Positions 44,851 through 56,378 of a DNA stretch of 64,000 nucleotides are shown in pieces (position 1 is the first letter of the stretch; each line of letters starts with the position of its first letter). The notes beneath the pieces were generated by a model. It had not been told where the DNA came from. It searched no databases and saw only the letters and a list, made by a program, of their open reading frames with translations. Location: positions 1-64,000 of the forward strand of contig VXIS01000064.1 of NCBI GenBank assembly GCA_008704415.1, read 5' to 3'. Both the position numbers and the translations under genes were made by a program. The stretch comes from Sphaerosporella brunnea (Eukaryota > Ascomycota > Pezizomycetes > Pezizales > Pyronemataceae).

Positions 44851-47839
44851 CTAGAGTGCAATAATGCCGATAATACCGGCTGCCACGACCAAAGACCCAA
44901 GGAATGAAGAGGGTCGAGGGGCCGCATTGGTGGAGGTGGTTCTTGAAGTCGCACTGGCCTGCGTCGGACTGGACGGGGCCTCGGTGGTGGTGGTGGTGCT
45001 GGTGGTGCTGCTGCTGCTGCTGGGTGTGGTGCTGCTGCTGGGATTGATGCTGCTGGGAGTGCTGCTCGGTCCCGAAACACCGGCCGAAGAGCCAGCGCGG
45101 CGCGAAGTGGAGGCGCTGGAAGTTGCATCAGAAGAGCCTCCACTTCCGCCAGTGACAGTTGAACGGCCACCACTGGTAGAAGTGCCCGCTCCACCGTTAC
45201 CGCCTCCATTACCACCACCATTGTTTCCGCCGCCATTGTTATTGCCTCCGCCATTGTTGCCGCCGTTGTTGCCACCGTTGTTGCCGCCGTTGTTGCCACC
45301 GTTGTTGCCACCGTTGTTGCCACCGTTGTTGCCACCGTTGTTGCCACCGTTGTTTCCGCCACCGTTGTTGCCGCCATTGTTGCCGCCATTGTTGCCGCCA
45401 TTGTTGCCGCCATTGTTGCCGCCGCCATTGTTGCCGCCATTGTTGCCACCGCCATTGTTGCCGCCATTGTTGCCGCCATTGTTGCCGCCGTTGTTGCCGC
45501 CATTGTTGCCGCCATTGTTGCCGCCGTTGTTGCCGCCGTTGTTTCCGCCACCGTTGTTGCCGCCATTGTTGCCGCCATTGTTGCCGCCGTTGTTTCCGTC
45601 GCTATTGTTGCCTCCATTGTTGCCGCCATTGTTGCCACCGCCATTGTTGCCGCCATTGTTGCCGCCATTGTTGCCACCGTTGTTGCCGCCATTGTTGCCG
45701 CCATTGTTGCCACCGTTGTTGCCGCCATTGTTGCCGCCGTTGTTCCCACCTCCACCGTTCCCACCGCCATTGCCTCCCCCATTGCCTCCATTGCCTCCAT
45801 TGCCTCCATTGCCCCCATCACCATTGCCCCCCCCATTACCGCCATTGTTTCCACCATTACCGTTACCACCGCCTCCACCACCTCTATTGTTATTACCACC
45901 ACCTCCATTGCCCCCAAGGATTGGAGGAATGAGACCATCTCCGAAAGTGCCTCCCGAGTTATCGTTTCCAGAGCCACCCCCACCATTGCCTCCCAAGCTC
46001 GGGAGGATGAGTCCATCTCCGGAGGTGCCACCGCCGCCGCCATTGCCCCCGTTTCCGCCGCCGTTTCCATTGTTACCGCCATTATTTCCGCCATTGTTGT
46101 TTCCACCGCCGTTGTTGTTTCCACCGCCATTGTTGTTTCCGCCGCCGTTGTTATTGTTGTTTCCACCGCCGTTGTTGTTTCCGCCGCCGTTGTTGTTTCC
46201 ACCGCCATTGTTGTTTCCGCCGCCGTTGTTATTGTTGTTTCCACCGCCATTGTTGTTTCCGCCGCCGTTGTTATTGTTGTTTCCACCGCCGTTGTTGTTT
46301 CCGCCGCCATTGTTGTTTCCACCGCCATTGTTGTTTCCACCGCCATTGTTATTGTTGTTTCCGCCGCCGTTGTTATTGTTGTTTCCACCGCCATTGTTGT
46401 TTCTACCGCCATTGTTATTGTTGTTTCCACCGCCATTGTTGTTTCCACCGCCGTTGTTGTTTCCACCGCCGTTGTTGTTTCCGCCGCCGTTGTTATTGTT
46501 GTTTCCACCGCCATTGTTGTTTCCACCGCCGTTGTTGTTTCCACCGCCGTTGTTGTTTCCACCGCCGTTGTTGTTTCCGCCGCCGTTGTTATTGTTGTTT
46601 CCACCACCATTGTTGTTTCCACCGCCGTTGTTGTTTCCACCGCCGTTGTTGTTTCCGCCGCCGTTGTTATTGTTGTTTCCACCGCCATTGTTGTTTCCAC
46701 CGCCGTTGTTGTTTCCACCGCCGTTGTTGTTTCCACCGCCGTTGTTATTGTTGTTTCCACCGCCATTGTTATTACCTCCTCCTCCATTATTCCCCCCATC
46801 TTGAGTAACTGGTGCAAGCCCCTGACCCCCCGTAGGTGGGCCAGGCACATTCTCGACCCACTTCGTGCGAACATTTGAGACATCATCAATCGTTGTAGTA
46901 ATGGTAATCAACCCGGCAGTAGTAGGCGAAGGTATAATAATTTCGCTCGTAGACGAAAAAGTAAAGAAAGGCTGGCTAATCGTAAAGGTCTGGAACTCTG
47001 TTTTCGTGGCCGTGGATTCTTTGAATTCGTCTCGCGTTCTGGTGATTGTTCTTATCACAGTTGGTCGCGGGGGGCAGTGAATCCCGCCCGTGCCTGTGCC
47101 GGTGCCTAGGCTGGTGATGGAGGCAGGCTCCTGCCGCCGCCGTAGAATGCCTGTGCCCATGCTCGTGGTGTGGGCTGTGATATTTGCGGTTTGGGGCGAG
47201 GCACTGGGGCGGGGACTTATTCTGTGCCAGGAGGCGGTATCGAACGTGTTGTGTTCATCCGACGGGGGAAGGCCCGTGCCGGTCCATGTCATCGTAGTGG
47301 TGGAAGGCACCTTAACAGTCACGATAACTACGCCGATAACGCTAGTACCAGTGGGCAGGTGCTCAGTGTCGTTTCTGGAGGCGGTTCCAGTGGGGAAGAA
47401 GCTAGTGCTTGTTGCGATCGGTGTGGGCAGTTCCGGGGTCACGGTGATGGTTGAGGTTACAGTGGTTGTGATTATTGTGCTGTTGGGAAAGTGGAAGTGG
47501 GGTCCCCTAGACGTCGTGAAGACATAGCGGGTGATGGTGATGGGGTTGGTGTTGCAGATTGTTGGATCTGCGGGTGAGATTATGGGGTTTATGGTGGTGG
47601 TGGTGTTGTTGAAGGGACTGTTTTCCAGATGCGCTCGCCGGCCTAGAGGCGGCGGTTGTTTGGGCACTGGATGGCCGGTTAGCTCTGTGAAATCTGGTGT
47701 TTTTTTTTTTTTGTTTTTTTATTTATTTTTTATTTTGGGAGAGATTTTTTATACCTCTCGGGACGTTTGCGGCAGAAACGATAGAGAGGCTGGTGGCTAC
47801 TGCCAACGAGAGCAGCTGCAGGCCTCCCAGCAGCTTCAT
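44851..47839 (-). CDS. GPI-anchored cell-wall protein with a giant Gly/Asn repeat domain
   Basis: Exons on the minus strand: 47839-47755 and 47693-44851; 975 aa. A signal peptide (MKLLGGLQLLSLAVATSLSI then VSAA) is encoded by exon 1, whose splice adds NVPR/DFTELTG. Residues about 40-310 are Thr/Ser-rich with repeated TIT/TVT patterns, typical of O-mannosylated wall proteins. From about 315 to about 860 the chain is almost only Gly and Asn. The first block uses GGGNNN and GGGNNNNN units, then comes a short Gly-rich spacer with two related ILPSLGGN/IPPILGGN motifs, then a block of GGNN units. A Ser/Thr-rich stalk and a hydrophobic end (FLGSLVVAAGIIGIIAL) form a GPI-attachment signal. Function is unknown; an adhesive, structural or matrix role is inferred. 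The DNA is a minisatellite and probably length-variable. Confidence 0.85.
45190..46790. repeat. Coding minisatellite of the Gly/Asn wall protein
   Basis: Repeats of CCGCCGTTGTTGTTTCCA-like units (right half) and TTGTTGCCGCCA-like units (left half), read on the minus strand as Gly/Asn codons. The other frames also stay open for long distances (Pro/Leu or Ala/Thr/Met repeats), which are artefacts. Confidence 0.9.
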
Positions 47840-48880
47840 GGTTAAAGGATGCTACCAGGCCGGTGTGAAGCGAACAGAAAGCGAAAGACGAACGACTGCA
47901 AAGTCGGGGCAGAACGGATGTGGATATATATACACAACGGTGTATGTGTATATCGACAATCACGAGGTAGGCGAAGTGAACGCTTGGGGGGGGGGGGGGG
48001 TGGTGATATTTTGAACTTTCAGAAGGGGAAGTGCAGCCCTTTTGTTCATCTGCGGCGGCTGTCGATCACAGCAGCGCAATGCGGGCGGGCAGGACAGCCA
48101 CGGGCTGCGCAGTGGGTGGCACAGCAACAACACTAATTTTAGGGGTGGAGGGCAGCTGGCAGCTGGCAGCGCAGCAAGCAGCAAGCAGCAAGCAGGAGGA
48201 GGGAGAGCAGAGACGACGCGGCCGGCAGCGTATCGCGTAGGAAGCAGCATTCGTTCGTTCATTCATTCCTTCATTCATCCATCCAGCCATCCGTTCTTTC
48301 TTTCGCTCCACACATCGCAGCCCTCAACGCGGCCAGCGGCCTTCCCACCTGCTCCGCGAGGTACTCTAGTACATATCAACCCACCGGCTCGAAGTACCGC
48401 AGAGCTGTGTAGGGCAGAGTGGCTGCAGCACCCTATGGATGATGCGTGCAGGCAACTCGCATAGCACCTCGCTGATCCTTGCCCCTGCTGAGGTTGATTG
48501 GACGACGCTCCGTCGGGCTGAGGGAAAATCAAATCGGTCGGCTGCTTGCTTCCAGTTGATCGTTGGTGATATGAAGCCATTCATCCCATTGCATCGACGC
48601 GGTGCTGCTGCTGTTTCTTCTGGCTGCCACCCGACTCCGACTCCGACTTGCTGTTCGTTCTGCCAAGTGCTACATACCTAGGTCCTACTCCTGCTCTAGA
48701 TAGAAAGAAAAAAAAAGAAAAAGAAAACGCAGTAGGCATGCGGCAGCTGGCGAATCCAGTTTGACCCCCCCCCCCCCCCGGAACGGAAGTCCTCCCGTCG
48801 TTCTCCTGGCCCCACAGTTCTTGCTGTCCTCATCACCCCTCCCCCAACCCCCCGGGCTTCTCCCCCCCGCCGGCCACCTT
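47840..48880. promoter_or_regulatory. Divergent promoter region of two cell-surface genes
   Basis: About 1 kb between the GPI wall protein (minus) and the pepsin-like membrane protein (plus). It holds a TATATATA box at 47935-47942, about 96 bp before the wall-protein ATG, a G13 run near 47988-48000, a GCAAGCA repeat near 48174-48195, an ATTCATTC-type run near 48255-48290 and a C13-14 run near 48766-48779. No gene was found inside. Confidence 0.5.
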
Positions 48881-50873
48881 ATGGCGAAGCTGTCATCGCC
48901 GCCGCCGCCGCTTCTCGGACCGCTGGTCCTGATTGCTCTGGTCACCATCACCTTAGCCCAGAAACTACCAATACAGCTCCCAACGGACGGTGCAAAATGG
49001 TGCGCCATCATCCTTCCATCCCATGTGCATCCTTGTTTGTGTGTCCAATTGGGACTGGGTTCGAACGCTGAACTTATCGCGCGCGCACGCGCAACAACTA
49101 CAACAGGTATGGCAACGATGGAACGTGGTCGACCGCAACGCTGCGACTAGGAAACCCTTCGCAAGTGGTATATCTCCTCGGGGGCACGAGTTCGTCGATA
49201 ACCACCGCGGTGGGCTCGACCTGGTGCAATGATCCGCGTTCCGGCTATGACTGCAACCAACGCGGCCGGGGGTTTGACACTTCTGCATCCAAGACGTGGC
49301 ACGAGATAGGCCAGTGGACCCTCGGGATCCGAGACGGCGTGCTCATCGAACCGTATCTGCAGTGGACAACCAAAGACTTGGGATATGGCGAGTTTGGCAG
49401 GGACTCGATCAAGATCTTGCTCGATCAGAGCGATAAACGGAATATCACTCTGGCCACCCAGACAATTGCGACCGTGAACGATACCACGCAGTTGCTGGGG
49501 ACGTTCGGGCTTGGTCTGAATACCCGCAGCTTCAGTAACGATGAGCGCTATCCCAGCTTTATGTCCACTCTCTTTGACAGTGGGATGATTCCCTCCAGGT
49601 AGGCCTTTGCATCAGTAGAAAAATAACCACCTAACGCATCATCGCCAGGAGTTATGGGTACACGGCAGGCAACTATTTCAAAACCATGCGGACACCAATG
49701 GATCTAGTATTGGGCGGAACGAACCTTGGCCGCTATTCCCGCAACAACGTGACCTTTCCACTCGATGCGAACCGGAATCCGGTGGTGAACCTGGACAGCA
49801 TCCAGGTTTCCGCGACGGGGACACCACCGTGGGGCGCAGGAGCATACACGCTCATGGTAGAGCCAGCCCAGGTGATGATAGACTCGGAAACGCCATTTCT
49901 CTGGCTCCCCGTGAGCGCCTGCCGAATGTTCGAGCAGGCCCTGGGGCTGGTCTGGAACTCGACCATGAATCTGTACCTGACCAACAACGACACGCTCTAC
50001 AAATCGCTGACCGGGCCAAACCTTACCTTCACCTTCACGTTGAACGGGCAGCCGGGGAGCCCCCAGAGCGTCGACATAGCAATCCCCTTTACTTCACTGG
50101 ACCTGACCATCTCTTGGCCATATTTAAATATCAGCTCCACCGAAACCATCAGATACTTCCCCTTGAAGCGCGCAAGCAACGAGCAACAGTACACCCTGGG
50201 GCGCGCGTTCTTGCAAGAGGCATATCTAGCGGTCGACTACGACCGCGGTAACTTCTCCGTGCACACCCCCTACTTCCCGCCACGCAACGACAACATAGAA
50301 GCCATCATAAACCCGGCGGACGTAGTCACCCCATCCAAGCCCAAAGGCAGCAGCTCCGGGCTCTCGACCGGGGCCGTAATCGGCATCGCCATCGGCATCG
50401 GCTTCGCTGTCGTTGCTTTTATCGCTGCTGTTATCTATTTCTACCGCCGCCGAAAAGCAATTCGAGACCGCAAAACGCACTCCGGCATCTACAACTCAGA
50501 CCCGGGGATACCAGAAGCCTACGGCACCTCGATCGCCGCAAAGCCGCCGTTCTATACCAGCCCCATCGTCGAAGCGCCATCCGAGGGCGCATTCATTCCC
50601 CGCTCGGAGTTGACGGCGGTAAACCTCGATCCTGCCGAACTGGACGATACCGGTAGGGTACGGGAACGCTTTTCATGGGAAGATACGGCACCCGCTGATC
50701 CGGGGCGAAATATCCAGGCCCCCCTACTCGGGCAGGGAGAGGGGGTGATTGAGTTGAGCCCCGTCAGCCAGAACCCGGCGATTTCGCCGCTTTTGAGGCA
50801 GCAGACGACCGAGAGACCAAGGAGTGAGGCGAGCCCAGTTAGTCCGGCGTCGAGAGGGTCGCCTCGTGATTGA
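48881..50873 (+). CDS. Membrane-anchored pepsin-like pseudoprotease
   Basis: Exons 48881-48999, 49107-49598, 49649-50873; 611 aa. Signal peptide (PLLGPLVLIALVTITLAQ), an extracellular two-lobed aspartic-protease-like domain, one TM helix (GAVIGIAIGIGFAVVAFIAA and following) and a basic-start cytosolic tail of about 140 residues. Lobe 1 aligns as LRLGNPSQVVYLLGGTSSSI: the catalytic D-T/S-G triad is missing (LGGT instead). Lobe 2 keeps an Asp in VMIDSETPFLWLPVSAC, but not the canonical DTG/DSG. Family landmarks LLGTFGLGLNTR, VLGGTNLGRYS and YTLGRAFLQEAYLAVDY remain. Fungi have a family of such inactive pepsin-like surface proteins; a binding or sensing role is an inference. Confidence 0.82.
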
Positions 50874-53097
50874 TTTTTCTTTCTTTTTTCTTGGTCCATC
50901 CTTGGTTTCTTACATACTATACCTTCGAAATTATGTGTGATGATGATGACGATATCAAGTATGTAATTCTTCCGGTGCAACTGGAGTTTGTTTGTTTGTT
51001 TGTTTTTTTTTGTTTTTTTTGTTTTTTTGTTTTCCTTTTGCTTGTAATAGAGCCTGGCTGTTACGCTCATCTTGAGCTCGAGAGATGTGGTCTGTCAACT
51101 CTGGCTTTCCTCAATACTTCTCAAGTGTTGGTGGTTGATGATTCCTACCCTTTTCGCCATACATAGCAAGTCCACACCTTTTGCGTTCCCTTTTGGGTGG
51201 GCAGACACTACTCTACTTACTCTAATGTAATGTAACGTAATTTAATGTACCGCTCCATAGATACCCGATCCCTACCCTGCCTACATACTCTAGTTTATAT
51301 TCCTCCGTCTCCTGGAAATTACATACCTCCGCCCCCCCGCCGCCCCATGCAGCTCACCTCACATCTCACTTGCGCGTACGTTTTACATTACATAGGCTGA
51401 GAAACGCGGCAAGTACCGGCGGCAGAGTAAGACTCAGCCCCTCTGTATTAAACAGAGTAGCATCAATCGCTTACGCCGTTTTGTTTTTGTTTTTTGTTTT
51501 AAATCATACTACGTACACGAGGGCGTTAGCCCGAGTGCCTCCTATCTTGCGAATCGGAGTGAGGCCAAGGGCCTATGACGGAACAAAAGAAACCTGGTAT
51601 CCTGTCCCCACGGTTTTACCCGTCTGTTGGGGCTCCCCATACAAAAGAAATACATAAAAGCAAATTACACCACAAACGGCGGAAAAGACTGTAACCACCT
51701 CCCACTGCCCTACACCCTAGGAGCCCGCTGCTCCTTTTCCTTCCCCTTCTCCTTCTTTTTGCCCCCCTGGGGTCTGCGCGCCGTGCGTGGCTTGGTGTTG
51801 CCCGCTCCTCCTCCTATGTAGAAGTTGAAGCACACGGCTCCGTCACCGGCCACTTGGGCCCAGGACGGGACGCTCTTCCCGGCTGACTGTGCCGCAGTAC
51901 GGCCCGAGGGCCGCCTGCGCTTCTTTCTCTCGACCTTCTTCCATCCCTCTTTCGCCTCAGCCTCATCGCGTGGGGCGGACGGGGCCGGCGCATCTCGCGT
52001 GCCAGGCGTTGGGCGCACCGAGACCAGTGCGTCGCTCGGCCCTGCATGCTTCGAATGCATCAGGGAGGGGGGGGGGAGAGATCTCCCGTGCGTGCTTTGT
52101 CGGTTGCTGCGCCGGGCTGGACGGCTCGGAGCGTTTGCGTTTCGACTTCGTCGCAACAGGTGGAGCTGCCGGCGTTTTCGCCGTCGCCGTTACGGGTGGG
52201 GGCGGGGGTGCGGGCAGCGCCTGGGTGGCCGAATTCGCGACCCGTGGCGGGGGCGACGTTTGGGTCACCCCGTGTGATACCGTCGTAGTTCGAGGGCTTT
52301 TCGCTTCGAGCCCCTTGAGCCGAACCAGAAGCTCGCCGTTCTGAGCGGAGAGCTTTTCAACCGTACCTTTCAGCTCAAGTACGATCGTGACCAAATTGGC
52401 CAAGCTGGCATCATATCCTTCCTTGAGGGCGGCGAAGTGCCGACCTAAAAGTCCTTCGATGTCGGTGGGGAGAGGGGGGGCCGGAGGGGAGTCCGAGCCC
52501 GATTCCTGCATCTCCGCATCTGTCGTTTGCTCTGGGTGGTACTCCGTCCACTCGGCGAGCACGTGGGCAGCCTCAGCTTGTTCGCGTGTGAAAGCCTTGA
52601 GGAGATCCCAGCGACTCTTTCACTCTCGCGACACGTTGTGCCCGTATGGCCGAACATGGCGCACACACAGCACTGCCTTTTGTTGCTTCCCGATCTCGGG
52701 AAGAAAGAGGAGTAGTAAGGCATTGAGGCTAAAGTAGGATTCGTGATGGTAGGTATAGACCAATCAGCGAGCACCACGTTGCGGCTTGGCGTTGGTAAGC
52801 ACGAAGCGAGTGGTGTGTAGGAAGGATATCGCTTACGCCGTACCTTAATATGTATCAGTATTTACAGGGGCGGGCGAGTGAGATCATATGTCATCACAAG
52901 CGTTTGATATTGGGATTGAAAAAAAAAAAATATCTCAATTTTTGGCAAACAGGATACACCCGTCAAATCGAATCGCCTCAAGAAGCGAAATTATTTCCAC
53001 CGATGAAGTAGTAGTAGAAGAAAAGAAAACAACAAGATCGCACCCGCTTGATCTCGACGAGATACTCTGCAAAATCACAACAAACCTAATCACCACG
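50874..53097. other. Intergenic region with a decayed gag-like ORF
   Basis: About 2.2 kb. The remains of a zinc-knuckle element occupy 51710-52777. The 14-mer ATCGCTTACGCCGT occurs on both sides of it (near 51467 and 52830) in the same orientation, which might be a trace of terminal repeats. T and A runs are present near 51000 and 52920. Confidence 0.5.
51710..52777 (-). pseudogene. Decayed gag-like zinc-knuckle/coiled-coil ORF of a retroelement
   Basis: Read on the minus strand in three successive frames. First is a CCHC knuckle, CCVCAMFGHTGTTC (C-x2-C-x4-H-x4-C). Next is a coiled-coil segment, WDLLKAFTREQAEAAHVLAE then LVTIVLELKGTVEKLSAQNG, followed by a Pro/Ser-rich basic stretch. Last is a tail EGWKKVERKKRRRPSGRTAA...SWAQVAG ending in a Lys/Glu-rich tract. 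Frameshifts separate the parts; one coincides with a run of ten G. The combination resembles gag/ORF1 proteins of fungal retroelements (inference). No reverse transcriptase is present. A tail copy exists at 36555-36722. Confidence 0.5.
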
Positions 53098-56000
53098 TCA
53101 AAAAACCACACCCTTGCCCTTGCCCTTTCCATCCCATTGCTTCGCCGCCTCCTGCTCCTGCAAGCTCAGCCTAATCGCCAACTCCAGATCATCGTCAAAC
53201 TCCTGATCCCTGGCCTTTCCCGAGCCCGACCACCCGTCGAGTGCACCGAGAGAAACCTTTTCCCAGCCTCCCTTCTTGGTCGATTTGCGTGGACTGCTGT
53301 TGCTTTTGGTTGGGGAAGTCGATGCTGAACAGGGCCCAAATGCATTGCTGGAGACCGGCTTGCTCGGAGACACCGACCAATGTTCGAACGAGTAGTCGCT
53401 AGGACCCGGTTCCATAGTAAAGGCACTGTCCCAAGGATCCTGTTCGCCCGACCTATCCATCTCGCTGACTTCGACCTCCTGCAAGCTGAGCCTGAGAGCG
53501 AGCTCCAGGTCGGCATCCTCCGAGTCTGGCGGGGGCCTGTTGCCAAAGGGGGCACTTCTGAACGAGCCATCAGACGTCACTGTGTCGGAGCTTCTGCCGC
53601 TCAGACTGCTACCGACTTCGCTTCTGTTTGTTGAAGATTCCATCTCGAAGGTTTCCTGTGAAATCATGCGGGCATATGCAAGCATTTCCTCCTCGTTCAG
53701 CGCATCCCTTCTGGCCGAGATGCCGTAGCGCTTTTCCAACTCTTCGGCTTCCTTGCGTGCCTGCTCAAGCTCCCGTCTTAGTGCCAGCTCGTCACTCTGG
53801 ATGGCTTCGCGGATTGCGTCCTTGCTCCTGGTCGGCGTGCCATTGATTCTGCTTCCTCCACCAAACTTCTTGCGCTTCTTTTTGGTGACTCCACTTGTGG
53901 CGTCAACAGAGAAACTCCAGTATCGGATAAAAGTGCCCAATGCGACGGCGCCGCGTAGACGCATAGGATCTGGGTCGAGTACAAGACAGCGTGCAGCAAA
54001 CTGATTGTCTGTAGCCGCCATGCCGACGTTCTGTTCGATCCTGCGCCGTGCGCGTGCTGAAAACCGTGAGTGGAGTGTCCGCACCGGAGAACGGGTAGAT
54101 CCCAGAGGGTCCCATGCTTGTACTAATCCATCATCTCCACCGTGAACAACTACCAACGAAGAAAGAGCAAGTGTTGATATTTGTGGACTGTCTGTATGGA
54201 TAGTCCTGATGGGATGTCCCACCGGTTCCGCCAGAGAAGTCGGACGGATGTTGAAGACGAAGATAGAGCCTGTATTCGTGCCTACAGCGAAAAGCCGCCC
54301 ATTTCCTCCTGGCAAACCTTCTCTTAAAGTGGGATCCTCAGATGCCGTAAGCCGTGCAAGATGAGAGTTATCGAGGCTGTATGCAGTGATGCGAGTGAAC
54401 GATTTGCCGTCCATACGAAGTTCCGTAGAAATCCATTCGTCGTTTTGGATCTGGGGCTCCTCGTCTGGAATCTCGGCCATTGGGATGGAGCTTCCGGCAT
54501 CCTGCGAAGTGACACCGTCATCGCCACTGAAAATTGATTCTGTTGGCGTGGAATCCGGACTCGAGCGACTAATGCCACGCACATATGTTTCAGGGGCCCT
54601 AGTCTTGACCGGCCGGCGGTGAAATCGCTTCAAATACATGTCTGCATTCTCAGTCAAGTTGCCGTACCAATAGCTTTCACTGCCAGCCCTTCCGGCTACG
54701 ATGTTTTCGCCCGCCCAGTCAACTTCAATGAACCAGTCCATACGACAACCCTCCCAAAGCTCCTTGATCTTGGCATAATCCATGTTGAGTAACAGGTCGG
54801 TTCGCTGTTTGTGCTTTTCTTCCAGCTGCTCCCAGGAAAGCTCCTGCGACAGCTCCGGAAAAACTTCGGCATAAACAGGCGTCGGCATGCGTGCTGTTTC
54901 CGGAATCATCCTCCATCCATCGTCTGAAGCTGCAGTTGGTTTGTTGCGGAGATAGTATATCTCTCCGAGCGCGTTTACAATCGTGACCCAAGGCCTTCCT
55001 TGCTTCAACCTCCTCGGAAGGAAATCCTCATCGACCTTGATTTGAGTAATTGGCACTCCAGGGGAGATACAGTAAGCCCTAACTTGGGTCATACGGTCGA
55101 GTGGCTTACTGAGATCTGCTGAAAAGATGCGGACGTATCCCCTCGAATTCCCGATTATCACCGCTGCGCCAGTGCTGTCACGAACTCCACCGGAGCGTTT
55201 CTTGGCGATCCAGAGGCAAGTCACCGCAGGCTTCAAACCATAGTCGCCGGGTTCAATATAAGCGCGTGTCCGTTCGAGGCCGTCACCGATGTGTGGATTG
55301 GGGTACGGATGAACATAACATCGTCCGTCGGGTATGTTTTCACCCATCACCCAGCCAAATTCCTCAGAGATGTCCATGACACGATTAACGTTCATATCCA
55401 TGGCGACACCAAAGTCAGGATGGTCATTGCGGATTTGCCTGAGGTCTGGTGCTGGAGTAAATAAGAAACCCCGGAATAGTGGGTCCCGTCGAGCAATGCG
55501 CTTCTCGATCTTGCCGGTCGTGGGATCACTCGCGGATACAAGCTGGCTCTCCAAAGAAGCATGAACGGCCCGGACCCCATTCGGCGCGAAACCAACCGCC
55601 ATGTGACTGACACTGAGGGGACCCGCCCGCGCGTCGTAGCTAACCATCAGGCCTCCATAGGAGCATCTACTGGAAGCGCCAGGGTCGTGAACTTTTCCCT
55701 TGCTCAAACTTCGAAGAAGTCTGGTGCGTTGCATATATTCCTTCCTCCATCCGTTCTCGCTCACATCGGAGGCCGACAGACGAGTAAAATAGCGCCTATC
55801 TTGTGTCGATAGAGGAGAGCCGCCTTCGTCCACCTCAGTGCGCAGTGGGGGGAAGAAACGAACGAACGCTGAACGCCACGCATGCGGAGAATTAATCAGG
55901 GCGTGGAATCGTTTCGAAATCAGAGACGCGGTTAAAAGACCCGATGGCTCCAGGAACGATAGGATGTGTATCAGCACCTCTGCAAATGATTAGTCTCCGT

Positions 56001-56378
56001 CCAGTGCACTGTGGGTTATGTGGTCTCACCATTGGGAAACCGAGCCACAGGACTGTCGTTCGGAGACTTTCCAGTCCAGTTTGTCTTTGTAACGATGAAT
56101 CCAGCATCAAATCCGCCACTGGTGGACGGCAATGCCCCCATCGCCTCATATCGCGCGATTCGATTCACCTTGTCGCCAAAAGCTAAAAATCCATCACTCG
56201 AGGGATTTACCGCGTTGCCTCCGCTACCGCCGCCGACATCGCTGTCGCCAGACGCGTGGGGAGCGGCTGCATCGAAAAGAGCATCTGTGCCATATTGGGA
56301 ATAGCTGTTTGAGGACGTGGGGGGTTCGCTGGCGAGGTATGCGGTGTTGGTGTTATCTGTGATGGCTCCTGAGTGCAT
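53098..56378 (-). CDS. F-box protein with beta-propeller-like middle and two ubiquitin-interacting motifs
   Basis: Likely substrate adaptor of an SCF ubiquitin ligase. Exons on the minus strand: 56378-56030 and 55979-53098; 1076 aa. The splice creates the F-box (FPN/EVLIHILSFLEPSGLL and SLISKRFHALINSPHAWRS, residues about 115-155). A long middle part (about 230-800) has WD-like strands such as AAVIIGNSRGYVRIFSAD, RLFAVGTNTGSIFVFNIRP and LSSLVVVHGGDDGLVQAWDP, ending in HSRFSARARRRIEQN. A coiled coil (RRELEQARKEAEELEKRYG) follows. Two UIMs lie near the C-terminus: DADLELALRLSLQEVE (about 936) and DDDLELAIRLSLQEQE (about 1041). The last residues are a KGKGKG tail. F-box plus UIMs suggests self-regulation or recognition of ubiquitinated clients (inference). 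Confidence 0.85.

Noticed and set aside
45190..46790. CRISPR-like repeat array
   Set aside because: Units are contiguous and coding, without unique spacers, in a eukaryotic genome.
44838..46889. Long alternative frames over the wall-protein repeat (Ala/Thr/Met repeats on the minus strand, Pro/Leu repeats on the plus strand)
   Set aside because: They exist only because the minisatellite has no stops in any phase. The Gly/Asn frame alone connects to a signal peptide and a GPI signal.
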